Of a DNA stretch of 64,000 nucleotides, positions 36,588 through 45,619 are shown one piece after another (position 1 is the stretch's first letter; every line of letters starts with the position of its first letter). This DNA comes from Rosettibacter sp037481715 (GTDB lineage: Bacteria; Bacteroidota; Ignavibacteria; Ignavibacteriales; Melioribacteraceae): assembly GCA_037481715.1 (NCBI GenBank), contig JBBFLD010000007.1, positions 62,001 to 126,000 of the forward strand, in the 5' to 3' direction. The translations under genes and the position numbers were made by a program. The notes beneath the pieces are model-generated. The model made no database searches, was not told the DNA's origin, and was given only the letters and a program-made list of their open reading frames with translations.

Positions 36588-37844
36588 ATGAATACAAAAT
36601 ATTTACTCTATTCAATTTTATTTTTTACAGTATGTTCGATTGCATTTGCACAATCAGATTATGAAAAAACTCAAACATTTAGAAAGCAATATAAAATTTA
36701 TGAAGACGCAATCAAGGATGCTTCGAGTTTGGAAGAATGTAATTTGATTGCCGAAAATATTGCTAAATTCAAAAATGAATATCTTCAGGATAAAGAATTG
36801 CTCGATAAAGTTCTTTATCCAGAAAATTTTGAATCGGCATTTGCAAAACTTGAGCGAGCACTTGAAATCCGTAAAGGTGATTTCACTCAAATAACAGAAT
36901 TAAAAACTGAGATCGGAACATTAAAATCTCAGGTTACAGAATTAAGTGAAAAGAATCAGGATTTAATTGCACAGATAAAAGCACTTAATCTTCAGGTTAA
37001 AAAAGATGCAGCTACAATTGCTTCGCTTCAAAGATTGATTGCTCAATTAAAAGCTAATATTCAGCAAAGAGATATGCTTGTAAGAGACATTATTGATAGT
37101 TTATTAACAGAATTCTTGAAAACTCCAGCAACATTAAACGAAGCAGAAAAACAAGCAATCATTACAAGAATCGACAGCCGTAATTTATTTTATAACATTG
37201 AAAGAACTATTGTTGATAACATCCAATACATGAAAGTAACTCAACTTACACCTAAAGACTTAAGTGAAATGAAAAAGCAATATCAGGACTTTAATAAATT
37301 GTGGAAACAGATTGGTCCTAAACTCAGCGATGTATATTTAACAAAGCAGGATAAAGCAGCAGAAATTGCAAACATTGATGGAATGTTTTTCGAATGGAAT
37401 TCAAGAATAAATGATGAAATATGGACGCAGGTTAATCAATTGTTTAGAGAAAAAAATTTGGCTGTTTTGCCATTCAGAAGCGGAGAACAATTTGTTAACA
37501 GTATTTATTCTTTCATTGATGATGAAATCAAAAATCTTGGTGTAAAAAGTAAAGACGAATCACTAAACACATATTATACTTTTACTGACAGTGTTTATTT
37601 CAAAACTGTTCAGCCTGTATGGATACCAATTTTAATTGAAAACAATATGATGACAGAAGCAGATAAAGACTCAATTGAAGCTCATATAGCTTTATGGAAA
37701 GAAAAAATTTCTCCTCCCTCTAAATTTAACTGGGTTTATGTTGTTGGTGGATTAATAATCATTGCTCTAATTGTAACACTTATTATAAACAGCAAAAACA
37801 AAAAGAAAATTGTAATAGAAGAAAAGAAAACAGAAGAACAATAA
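36588..37844 (+). CDS. Coiled-coil periplasmic protein with C-terminal membrane anchor
   Basis: The 418 residues run: signal peptide (ending SIAFAQ), helical region, a strong heptad coiled coil (about residues 95-165, with TELKTEIGTLKSQVTELSEK), a mixed helical domain, one membrane helix near 383-402, and a Lys/Glu-rich cytoplasmic tail. This arrangement could span the periplasm. It is paired with the upstream lipoprotein. No family name can be given. Confidence 0.62.
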   Translation: MNTKYLLYSILFFTVCSIAFAQSDYEKTQTFRKQYKIYEDAIKDASSLEECNLIAENIAKFKNEYLQDKELLDKVLYPENFESAFAKLERALEIRKGDFTQITELKTEIGTLKSQVTELSEKNQDLIAQIKALNLQVKKDAATIASLQRLIAQLKANIQQRDMLVRDIIDSLLTEFLKTPATLNEAEKQAIITRIDSRNLFYNIERTIVDNIQYMKVTQLTPKDLSEMKKQYQDFNKLWKQIGPKLSDVYLTKQDKAAEIANIDGMFFEWNSRINDEIWTQVNQLFREKNLAVLPFRSGEQFVNSIYSFIDDEIKNLGVKSKDESLNTYYTFTDSVYFKTVQPVWIPILIENNMMTEADKDSIEAHIALWKEKISPPSKFNWVYVVGGLIIIALIVTLIINSKNKKKIVIEEKKTEEQ

Positions 37845-38045
37845 CAATCTTACAAATCATAGTTAGTTTTAAAGTGCATAACAATTTCAAAGATTTGCTG
37901 TAAGAGAGCAAGTTTATCAAGATTTTAAAAGTGAGCATTACGCATATTTTTATTTCTGAGCAAATCTGCTCAATTTGAGATTTTCTGCGTTCTAATTATT
38001 AACCACATAAGAAATACAAAACTTAGAAATAGTATATAGAAATTT

Positions 38046-38696
38046 TTAATCGATTTCATCCACACATTCATTTTTCTTTTTGCAGTATACAACAAAGAAT
38101 TTTTTATTTTGAGGAAGGTTGACATTGTAAGAATTGATTAATAAAAATTTTTCTTTAATCATTCTTTCTATTTCAGCTTTATCAAACAGTGTCATAATTG
38201 AACTTAATGATTTTAATGAAACATAAGGTGTCTCGGAAACTGGAGCTGCATTTTCACTCGGAAGTTGAAAAACTGCGCATAAAATACCTTGATGCTTCAG
38301 CCACTTTTTTATTTTGTTTAGAACTTTTTTAACATGAACATATTCAAAAATTAATGCAGCGTGAATTAAATCAAATTTATTGCTATGCAAATCAATATCA
38401 TTCAAATCGGCACAAATTAATTTAAGCTGCGGCAAAAAATGATGAAATCGTTTGTAACATTCTTCTAAATAATTTTTATTAATATCGATTCCGACAATTT
38501 CATTTATGTCACGATTAATTAAATGTTCAAAGCCATTGCCTGTTGTGCAGCCCAATATACAAATTGATTTGGGATTAAATTCATCTAAAACATCTTTAAT
38601 AATTTTGTTGAGTACTTGAAGTTGTCCAACATTAGAAGCAGACATGTGATTTTCATAATCAGATGAAGGAATTTCAAGCCAAGGATTCAAATTCAT
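38046..38696 (-). CDS. Class I SAM-dependent methyltransferase
   Basis: The Rossmann methyltransferase signature is clear: SICILGCTTGNGFEHL (SAM-binding loop, about 43-58), then VGIDINKNYLEE, and the FDLIHAALIFEYV motif. The short substrate-specific C-terminal cap (FLLINSYNV..P) does not reveal the acceptor. It shares a strand with, and lies 13 bases after, the secreted MEMO-like gene. Confidence 0.85.
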   Translation of the reverse strand: MNLNPWLEIPSSDYENHMSASNVGQLQVLNKIIKDVLDEFNPKSICILGCTTGNGFEHLINRDINEIVGIDINKNYLEECYKRFHHFLPQLKLICADLNDIDLHSNKFDLIHAALIFEYVHVKKVLNKIKKWLKHQGILCAVFQLPSENAAPVSETPYVSLKSLSSIMTLFDKAEIERMIKEKFLLINSYNVNLPQNKKFFVVYCKKKNECVDEID

Positions 38697-38709
38697 TTTT
38701 TATCTGAAA

Positions 38710-39774
38710 TTATTTTATATAAAATCCAAGTGTGAAAAATCCAACCCAATGTTTGAGTGAAAAAGGCGCTGTTAATCCCATAGATGATTTTCTAAATGGT
38801 AAAACTTTTTCTGTAAATGTATCTGAATATTTTATCAGCTTTCCTTCAATATTTTTAATTCCAAGATTATTTGCAATTTTATTTAATGTAAAAAGTCCAA
38901 AAATAATTGGATATCTTCCACACCAAAGAGGAATAATTTTTAGATTAGTTTCATCAGGCAAAATCTCTTTAGCAAGATTTTTTATTCTCTCAGGCTCAAC
39001 AATTCCAATTAAATATTCATTTATAATCCGCTGGTCATTTTCAATTCCTTTTTGATGTGCGTTCAAGTCCAAACCATAAGGTGAATTGTTGAAATCTTCT
39101 CCGTAATGATTTGCATCATTGGAAATAAGTATAAATATGTCTTTACCCAATTTCAATTTATTTGTTTTGATGTAATCAGTAATAATTTTTGAAAGCTGCA
39201 GAGAAATTTCTTCCATTTTTCCTACTGACATCTGAGTAACCATAATTGGAGTAATCTTAACATTCGGATTATAAAATTGTAAAAATGGAATTAATGCTTC
39301 GATTGAATGTTCAACTTCGTGAGCTTTGTTATTAACCATAAAATATTTTTTATCGAGTTTCAATTTAATTATTTCTCTCAATGGAGAAATTTTTACATCG
39401 TTATAAATTCCTTTCCATGAGTCAAAATTATCAAGAATCAAAACTTCTGTTGGCGGATTTACTTCTTTTCTTACTGTTCCATGTGTTACACCAAAAATTA
39501 TAACTTCTTTTGCATTGATTAGCTTAAAGAGCGGATAATAAACTTTTCCTGCATACAAATAATCATCATGAACAGAAATTGCAGCAATTAAATTTTCTTT
39601 ATCTTGCTTTGTTCCTTCATATATACTATCAAGATATTGAATGAAATTTTTCATTTCTTCAGAATCCCAGCAGAATCCAACATTATCTCGTATTGGGCGA
39701 ATATTCTGAGAGTAAAAAGATTTTAAAGTAATAAGAAAAGTTAAGATGAATAAAAAATAAATTTTAGTTTTCAT
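38710..39774 (-). CDS. Secreted MEMO-family (AmrB-like) protein
   Basis: From ATG 39774 the 354 residues start with a signal peptide (ending LKSFYSQ), which normal MEMO proteins lack. The MEMO ligands seem conserved: His in ISVHDDYLYAGK, His in IFGVTHGTV, HEVEHSIEALIPFL, SNDANHYGEDF and Cys in PLWCGRYP. The core matches the AmrB at 26951-27769 but adds about 80 residues. Whether it is periplasmic or exported is not certain. An iron/dioxygenase-like function is possible. Confidence 0.82.
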   Translation of the reverse strand: MKTKIYFLFILTFLITLKSFYSQNIRPIRDNVGFCWDSEEMKNFIQYLDSIYEGTKQDKENLIAAISVHDDYLYAGKVYYPLFKLINAKEVIIFGVTHGTVRKEVNPPTEVLILDNFDSWKGIYNDVKISPLREIIKLKLDKKYFMVNNKAHEVEHSIEALIPFLQFYNPNVKITPIMVTQMSVGKMEEISLQLSKIITDYIKTNKLKLGKDIFILISNDANHYGEDFNNSPYGLDLNAHQKGIENDQRIINEYLIGIVEPERIKNLAKEILPDETNLKIIPLWCGRYPIIFGLFTLNKIANNLGIKNIEGKLIKYSDTFTEKVLPFRKSSMGLTAPFSLKHWVGFFTLGFYIK

Positions 39775-39874
39775 ATTTATTATCTGATTCATTAAATGCA
39801 CTTTAATGTTATATCAAAAAGGAATTCAAAGTACTAAAAATATATTCATAACTTTTTTTCATAAAATAATTTTA

Positions 39875-39902
39875 AGATGCTTCACTTCGTTCAGCATGAG
39901 AT
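39875..39902. repeat. Short intergenic repeat, CTTCGTTCAG type
   Basis: The core GATGCTTCACTTCGTTCAGC begins at 39876 in the intergenic gap, with short arms ATGCT (39877-39881) and AGCAT (39893-39897) that can pair. The same layout recurs at 43057 as GATTCTTCGCTTCGCTCAGA. Both lie in reverse-strand gene gaps, so they look like members of a dispersed repeat family. Confidence 0.5.
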
Positions 39903-39991
39903 TTTTAAATTTATCTTCTTAGGTACCAAATAATATTAAAGATAATCTGAAAATGGAACATTTAATCAATAATTATAAACAATCATCATAA

Positions 39992-42937
39992 CTATTTTAT
40001 AAGAACAATTTTCTTTACATCTGCAAAATTATTTGATTGAAAGGTACAGAAATAAACACCGCTTGAAATATTTTCAGAATTCATTGCAATCTGATAATAG
40101 CCTGGGGTTTTATATTCATCAACGAGTGTTTTAATTTCCCTTCCTAAAATATCATAAAGTTTTATTTTAACAACTGTATTTTCAGGAACTTGATATTTTA
40201 TAATTGTAGTTCCGTTAAATGGATTTGGATAATTTTGCTCCAATTTATACTCTGTCGGCAGAGAGCCATAATCATCAATATCTGATTTAACTCCATCACC
40301 ATAACATTCAATTCCAAACCAGAGTGATTTATAAATTGACTGGTCTATTTCTAACAAAAAATGATTTGTTTGAAAAGGTTTTATTACAAATGATTGTGAT
40401 AAAATTTCTTTTCCCTTATTATCAAGCGGAAATACTCTGATTGAATCTGCATAAATCATCAAATCGAGTTTAATTTTTAGTGGATAAATTTGAGTTGGAG
40501 AACGTCCCCAATTATTATTAACTGTTGTTGTTCCTTTCCAGATCATTCCTGTATTTTGAATTTTAGAGCCGATTGTAATTAAAGATTTATTTGAACTTGA
40601 AACTGGATTATCTGTTAAAGACAACCATGTTAGTGCACCAAAATCATCTGATGAGAGAACATCAATCACATAAATATTACCAATTCTTTTTCCTTTTAAT
40701 TTAGAAAGATGGCCGGTTAATCCATTTAGTTTTGGTGCAGCTATTGTTAATGTTCCATCATTTGTATTCCATGTAATTTCTTCTGTATCTGTTGTGAATG
40801 AATTCCCAGAAACTTGAGGCAGTTGATTAAAATTGGTTGTATTTGTTCCAAAATAATTTTCTGTTTTAACTGAATGAATTAAAGAAATTTTTCTGTCATA
40901 AAAAGAAGGACCGTTCCATCCCGATGCATCATTTTTGGGAAGTGAATATAACGTATCTGCAGTGTAACTAACATAAATTGGGTTTGAAGATGGTTTTATT
41001 AATTCATTTCTAAAAGCATAAGCTGTTGTTGGAAAGAAGGACATTAAAACAGAATTGCGGTTTATTCCAAAGTAACCTGAAATAAAATCTTTTTCCCATT
41101 CAAATGCTTCGCTGTAATCAAAATACATAAATGCATCTGCATCATTAAACGAAGCATAACCTGTGCTAAATAAAATTGATTCGACCTGATATCGATTAGG
41201 AAATGGATGATTGTACTCACTTACTGTAAATGGTTTTCCTTTGATTGGAACACCAGCAAACAAGGCTGGAATTATTCCGCCATTATTATCTTCAACCATT
41301 GCAGTATTATTAATCAGCCAGTTTGTTGAAGACCATGGTTCAGCAGGAAATTGGGGATGATCCCAATATGCATGATTATCAACATAATCGGCATCAGACA
41401 TTGCTGCTAAATCTGCTGGACCCACATTCCAGTTTGTTCCAACAATTGGCACTTTTACTCTCAGTGTATCCTTCAGAAATTTTATCATTTCCTTAAAATA
41501 ATTTCTTTCAAGATTGATATAAAATTCCGACATATCTTTAACTCTTTGATTTGTGTATTGAACACATTTTGCATAATCGATTCTTGCAACATTTCTTAAT
41601 TCGAGAGATTCATTTTGTTCCAATCCCGCAACACCGGCTTTTGTAAAACTAATCTCATCAAACCAATAAGCTCCTGTTTCTTTGCCAAGACTAAAAGATA
41701 ATCTTGTATGGCCAATATTATTTATAGGTGCTTTTATGCTGAAAGAAAATGTTTGCCAGTTTGTTGTTAATTTAATTGAATACCCACCGTAAGAATTCCA
41801 TGGTGAATTATCATTCATAATACTGACACTAATTTCTTTTGGCGAGTCTGAGCGTGCAGCAAAAGAAAATGTATATGATGAATCTTTAATAATTATTGCA
41901 GAGGGCATTTTAAATTGAATATGCCAATCTGTGCCAGTTGCTTTTTTAACAATAACTTTAAAACTGTAATTCCCCTTAAAAGAAGTTGAATTATCTCTCA
42001 GGGTATCTGCATCAGCTCCATTGTGTTCCTCAAGTGCCCAGTAATTTCTTGGATTGGGATTTTCAAAGCCACCGTTTTTAACTTGTTCATTCTGACCAAA
42101 AGCTACCGTCCCTTTATTCCATGCACTTTGAAGATTTTGTGTTGTTCGATATTTATTAAGTAAAAAATCATTCCAAAGACTATCAAGCATTTTTGAATAA
42201 TAATATGGAAGAACACCGCCGGATGAGATTGGTTTTAATTGATTATCTCTCCAGAATCGATACAATGAATTTTCATTTGTTATTTCTACCATTGCCATAA
42301 CAGGGTCATCTACTAATGCTTTCCCTGTATATGGATTTACATGTGTTAGAAGCTGTTGTGCATATTCTTTGTGCAAACTTTTTATATATGGGTCAAAAAA
42401 GTTTACTCCTTTTCCAAATTCAGGAAGTGAATCATAATCAACTACTCCATCAAAAATTCGAAATGTTCTTGAGACATGAAGATTCATATTAACATAAATT
42501 CCATTTTCTTTGAGTTTTGCAATTATAAATTCGAGAGTATCAAGATAAGCAGGATTAATTAAACGAGTATCACTTTTTCCAACAAGACTTCTTTTCGACC
42601 ATGGATTATCGAGATGATGCATTCTAACAAGATTAAAGCCAAATTTTCTAAGTCTGCCTGCCAATAATCCAGCTTTATCTTTAGGCGGAAAAGCATTATC
42701 AGCGCCAAAGTTGGTTCCCCAGAAACGAATTCTCTTTCCAGCAATAGAAAACTTTCCTTCTGAATTAATAGAAACAAAATCATTATCATTAATTTTTTGA
42801 ATATGAAATTGAGGAAGAAATTTTTGTGTTGAAGTATCACTTGATGGCAGATAGAAATTAAATCCATCGCTGAAATTTTGTGCATAAGCTGTAAATGAGA
42901 GTAAGAAAAGCATTATTAATATTTCTCTTTTAGCCAT
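39992..42937 (-). CDS. T9SS-secreted cellulase-like glycoside hydrolase with internal CBM
   Basis: The 981-residue protein has a signal peptide; a GH-A clan (cellulase-like) barrel starting with KRIRFWGTNFGADNAFPP; an inserted jelly-roll carbohydrate-binding region (about 290-440, CBM4/9-like) beginning NGGFENPNPRNYW; and a C-terminal T9SS type A sorting domain (QNYPNPFNGTT ... GVYFC, ending KKIVLIK). The acid/base Glu is in VEITNENSLY (Glu222) and the nucleophile is probably near residue 573 in VSEYNHPFP. ATG 42937 has GGGA upstream; TTG 42949 would be longer. It is the last gene of the glucan cluster. The exact GH family is not certain. Confidence 0.8.
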   Translation of the reverse strand: MAKREILIMLFLLSFTAYAQNFSDGFNFYLPSSDTSTQKFLPQFHIQKINDNDFVSINSEGKFSIAGKRIRFWGTNFGADNAFPPKDKAGLLAGRLRKFGFNLVRMHHLDNPWSKRSLVGKSDTRLINPAYLDTLEFIIAKLKENGIYVNMNLHVSRTFRIFDGVVDYDSLPEFGKGVNFFDPYIKSLHKEYAQQLLTHVNPYTGKALVDDPVMAMVEITNENSLYRFWRDNQLKPISSGGVLPYYYSKMLDSLWNDFLLNKYRTTQNLQSAWNKGTVAFGQNEQVKNGGFENPNPRNYWALEEHNGADADTLRDNSTSFKGNYSFKVIVKKATGTDWHIQFKMPSAIIIKDSSYTFSFAARSDSPKEISVSIMNDNSPWNSYGGYSIKLTTNWQTFSFSIKAPINNIGHTRLSFSLGKETGAYWFDEISFTKAGVAGLEQNESLELRNVARIDYAKCVQYTNQRVKDMSEFYINLERNYFKEMIKFLKDTLRVKVPIVGTNWNVGPADLAAMSDADYVDNHAYWDHPQFPAEPWSSTNWLINNTAMVEDNNGGIIPALFAGVPIKGKPFTVSEYNHPFPNRYQVESILFSTGYASFNDADAFMYFDYSEAFEWEKDFISGYFGINRNSVLMSFFPTTAYAFRNELIKPSSNPIYVSYTADTLYSLPKNDASGWNGPSFYDRKISLIHSVKTENYFGTNTTNFNQLPQVSGNSFTTDTEEITWNTNDGTLTIAAPKLNGLTGHLSKLKGKRIGNIYVIDVLSSDDFGALTWLSLTDNPVSSSNKSLITIGSKIQNTGMIWKGTTTVNNNWGRSPTQIYPLKIKLDLMIYADSIRVFPLDNKGKEILSQSFVIKPFQTNHFLLEIDQSIYKSLWFGIECYGDGVKSDIDDYGSLPTEYKLEQNYPNPFNGTTIIKYQVPENTVVKIKLYDILGREIKTLVDEYKTPGYYQIAMNSENISSGVYFCTFQSNNFADVKKIVLIK

Positions 42938-43056
42938 AATATTTCCCAAGTGAATTTTATGTTAAAATAATTTTTATTTGTTAAATGTGATGAATATATC
43001 ATCTTGATTGAAAGAAGCAACCAAGGAATCAAAAATTCAATTCTGCATTTTAATAA

Positions 43057-43138
43057 GATTCTTCGCTTCGCTCAGAATAACTGCAATGAATACTTCATTC
43101 TGAGTAAACCCCGCCTTAGGCGGGGTGACCGAAGAATC
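43057..43138. repeat. Nested inverted-repeat element with GC-rich hairpin
   Basis: Outer arms GATTCTTCG (43057-43065) and CGAAGAATC (43130-43138) pair perfectly, inner arms CTCAGAAT (43071-43078) and ATTCTGAG (43097-43104) pair perfectly, and a separate hairpin CCCCGCC-TTA-GGCGGGG spans 43109-43125. The result is a branched, cruciform-like structure. Its left part shares a consensus with the repeat at 39875. It sits in the 334-base gap between the two hydrolase genes; nothing else clear is seen there. Confidence 0.65.
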
Positions 43139-43271
43139 AAAATGATTTTTTTACTCTTTACATCAATCAAATTTTTATGAGAGATTTTACCTTCATTCAA
43201 AATGATTATTCTTACAACAATATTTTTATTTCTGCGAAATAATTGCTTAAGAAATAGTTCTTAATAAATGT

Positions 43272-44306
43272 TTATTTATTATTCAGCAATTCAAATATGA
43301 CTGCATTTTTTGAAAATATATAATTCCTAATTGTTTTACCAGAAAGTGTTAAATCATTTTCTGTCCAGCCTCCAGATGTATTTGCCCCAGGTTTTAATGC
43401 AGCAGAGCTTTCAGCTTTATCCATAATTGACCAATTACAATTGCTCAGCTTATTACTTTCCATAAAATTCATCCAGATATTTGCTTCATTCAAATCAATA
43501 TTTCCATTTCCACTTGCTTCACTTATTCCATACTCTGTTACAAAAAGCGGGATTCCTTTATTCAATGCTGTTGTTGCTTTGTTTCTTAAAAATTGTCTAT
43601 GTGTGCTTGAATAAAAATGCAGAGCGTATGCAATATTATTATCTTGAATTGGAGAGTTTGCAGCAACATCTACATCCTGCGACCATGTTGGAGTTCCAAC
43701 AACAATTAAATTGTCCGGGTCATATTGACGAATTGTTTTAATCACTTCTTCTGCATAAGGTTTTATAACATTTGTCCACGATACTTGAAGAGGTTCATTA
43801 AATATTTCATAAATAATGTTTGGCTTATCACCATATTTTTGTGCAATAGTTTTGAAAAATTCTTTTGATTGTTCCAAATGATTCTGTGCATTATGGTCGT
43901 GCCAATCCACAATAACATAAATGCCGTATTTAATTGCTGCATTAATTATGGTTTCTGCTTTTTGCATTTCTGTTTGTGGATTAGTTAAATAGCCTCCACT
44001 TTCAACTCCAATGGCTGCTCGAACAATTGTGCATTTCCAGTCATCTCTTAACCATTTAATTACATTCTCGTTATAAAAATGTCCACCCCATTGACTCCAG
44101 AACAAACTCATTCCTCTTAGAACAACCACACTGTCATCTTTGCCAAAAATTTTATTCCCTTTCACTTGTAATCTGCCATATAATTCAACAACACTTTTGG
44201 GAGAATTAATAGCTGGCGGGTCAGTAATTGTGTTTCCTTCTTTCTTACAAGAGAATGTAAAAAACATTGTTATAATTAAAATCAAAGTAATTGTTTTAGA
44301 TTTCAT
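43272..44306 (-). CDS. GH5 endoglucanase lipoprotein (GH5_2-like)
   Basis: From ATG 44306 the 344 residues start with a lipoprotein signal ending FTFSC (Cys20), followed by a GH5 TIM barrel: RGMSLFWSQWGG, IVRAAIGVE, VIVDWHDH, the acid/base Glu171 in EIFNEP and the nucleophile Glu258 in FVTEYG. The pattern is typical of subfamily 2 cellulases that cleave internal beta-1,4-glucan bonds. The lipid anchor would keep it at the cell surface or in the periplasm. There is no carbohydrate-binding module. Repeats lie on both sides of the gene. Confidence 0.9.
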   Translation of the reverse strand: MKSKTITLILIITMFFTFSCKKEGNTITDPPAINSPKSVVELYGRLQVKGNKIFGKDDSVVVLRGMSLFWSQWGGHFYNENVIKWLRDDWKCTIVRAAIGVESGGYLTNPQTEMQKAETIINAAIKYGIYVIVDWHDHNAQNHLEQSKEFFKTIAQKYGDKPNIIYEIFNEPLQVSWTNVIKPYAEEVIKTIRQYDPDNLIVVGTPTWSQDVDVAANSPIQDNNIAYALHFYSSTHRQFLRNKATTALNKGIPLFVTEYGISEASGNGNIDLNEANIWMNFMESNKLSNCNWSIMDKAESSAALKPGANTSGGWTENDLTLSGKTIRNYIFSKNAVIFELLNNK

Positions 44307-44343
44307 AAGCACACTTAATATTAATCTCTTTTTAATTGATTAT

Positions 44344-44395
44344 CCCGAACTAAAGTAGATGCAACTAAATAAAATACTCTGAACTTTAGCTCGGG
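44344..44395. repeat. Inverted repeat with ACTAAAGT core
   Basis: CCCGAACTAAAGT (44344-44356) pairs, with one mismatch, with ACTTTAGCTCGGG (44383-44395). On the reverse strand no T-run follows, so a terminator role is doubtful. The ACTAAAGT core is shared with the two repeats downstream. Confidence 0.55.
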
Positions 44396-44400
44396 GAATA

Positions 44401-44422
44401 ACAGACTAAAGTCTGTTCTACA
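44401..44422 (+). repeat. Direct repeat copy 1
   Basis: ACAGACTAAAGTCTGTTCTA begins here and continues CA. It has internal seven-base arms ACAGACT/AGTCTGT around AA. An identical copy lies exactly 100 bases downstream, in the same gap between two glycosidase genes. Confidence 0.6.
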
Positions 44423-44500
44423 ATTTCTACATCTTCTACATTTTCTGTTCTGAAAAAATGATAATTAAATACAATTATAATAATAACTGATATAATAACA

Positions 44501-44522
44501 ACAGACTAAAGTCTGTTCTACA
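44501..44522 (+). repeat. Direct repeat copy 2
   Basis: This copy is identical over its 22 bases to the one at 44401 (100-base period) and is followed by TTTTTTTC. No coding sequence lies in the 248-base gap. The copies may be binding sites or dispersed-repeat units; the sequence alone cannot tell. Confidence 0.6.
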
Positions 44523-44554
44523 TTTTTTTCTACATTTTTTTCATTACATCAACA

Positions 44555-45619
44555 TTATAAAGAAATTATACTCTTTAATTTAATATCACGCGAGGAACTT
44601 CCAATTAAAATTTCATAATCGTCTTTATCAAGTATCCATGAGTGTGAAACTTCATCATAATATGAAAGTGAATCTTTCTTTAGTTCCAAAATCACTTTTT
44701 GAGTTTCGCCAGGATTTAAATATACTTTCTTGAATGCTTTTAATTCTTTGACTGGTCTATCAACTTTGGGATTTTTTTGACTTATATAAAGCTGAACAAC
44801 TTCAGCTCCTTTCATATTACCTGTATTTTTCAAATCAATACTCACTTCGTATTTATCTCCTTTATCAGCAACATTGATGTTGGAATATTCGAATGTTGTA
44901 TATGATAAACCAAATCCGAATGGGAAAATAGGTTCAATATTATATTTATCAAAATGGCGATAGCCAACATAAATATCATCTGCATAATAAGTGCGTGCTG
45001 GATATTTTCTATAAGTTTCATAAGCCGAGCAATCTTCCCATCTTTTTGGAAAAGTAACTGGTAATTTTCCACTTGGATTGTAATTCCCAAACAATACATC
45101 AACGATGGCATTTCCTCCTTCGCTTCGACTGAACCACATTTCAAGAACAGCATTTACTTTGTCAATCCAATTATCAACTAAAACTGGTGCCCCTGTTGTT
45201 AAAACAACTACAGTATTTTTATTAACCTCAGCAACTTTCTGAATTAATTCATCCTGATTGCTTGGCAGATTTAACTCTGCTCTATCCATTCCTTCTGATT
45301 CAATTCTATCTGAAGTTCCAACAAATAATAAAGCAACATCAGATTGTTTAGCCAATTCAATTGCTTTATTCAACAAGTTATCTGCTGGAGTCTGCCAGCC
45401 AAGAATCGCAACAGCTTCGCCGCTTTTTTCATAATATTCCATTTTAATCTTGTAGAATTTTCCTTTTTCTAAATTAATTTTTCGAGAGATAGTCATTACT
45501 CCGTGGTCGGTCCAATCATTAATTATAAGATTATCATCAAACCAGAGACGAACACCATCATCTGTTGCAGTGTTAATAATAAACTCACCGCTTTGAGGAG
45601 CTTTCAAATAACAGTCCAT
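44555..45619 (-). pseudogene. GH3 beta-glucosidase, C-terminal part after frameshift
   Basis: This part carries the second half of the PA14 domain (YLKAPQSGEFIINTATDDGV...), the GH3 C-terminal alpha/beta domain (VALLFVGTSDRIESEGMDRA, with the probable acid/base Glu), VDVLFGNYNPSGKLPVTFP, and a fibronectin-III-like end. Reading from the upstream frame, TGGACTGTTATTTG should be TGGACTGGTTATTTG; one missing G near 45612 joins the parts as RWTGYLKAP. The ATG at 45619 inside that stretch is therefore not a real start. A sequencing error is possible, although the site is not a long base run. Confidence 0.8.

Noticed and set aside
37958..37971. Small hairpin GAGCA-AATC-TGCTC after the coiled-coil gene
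   Set aside because: A five-base stem without a following T-run; too weak to call a terminator.
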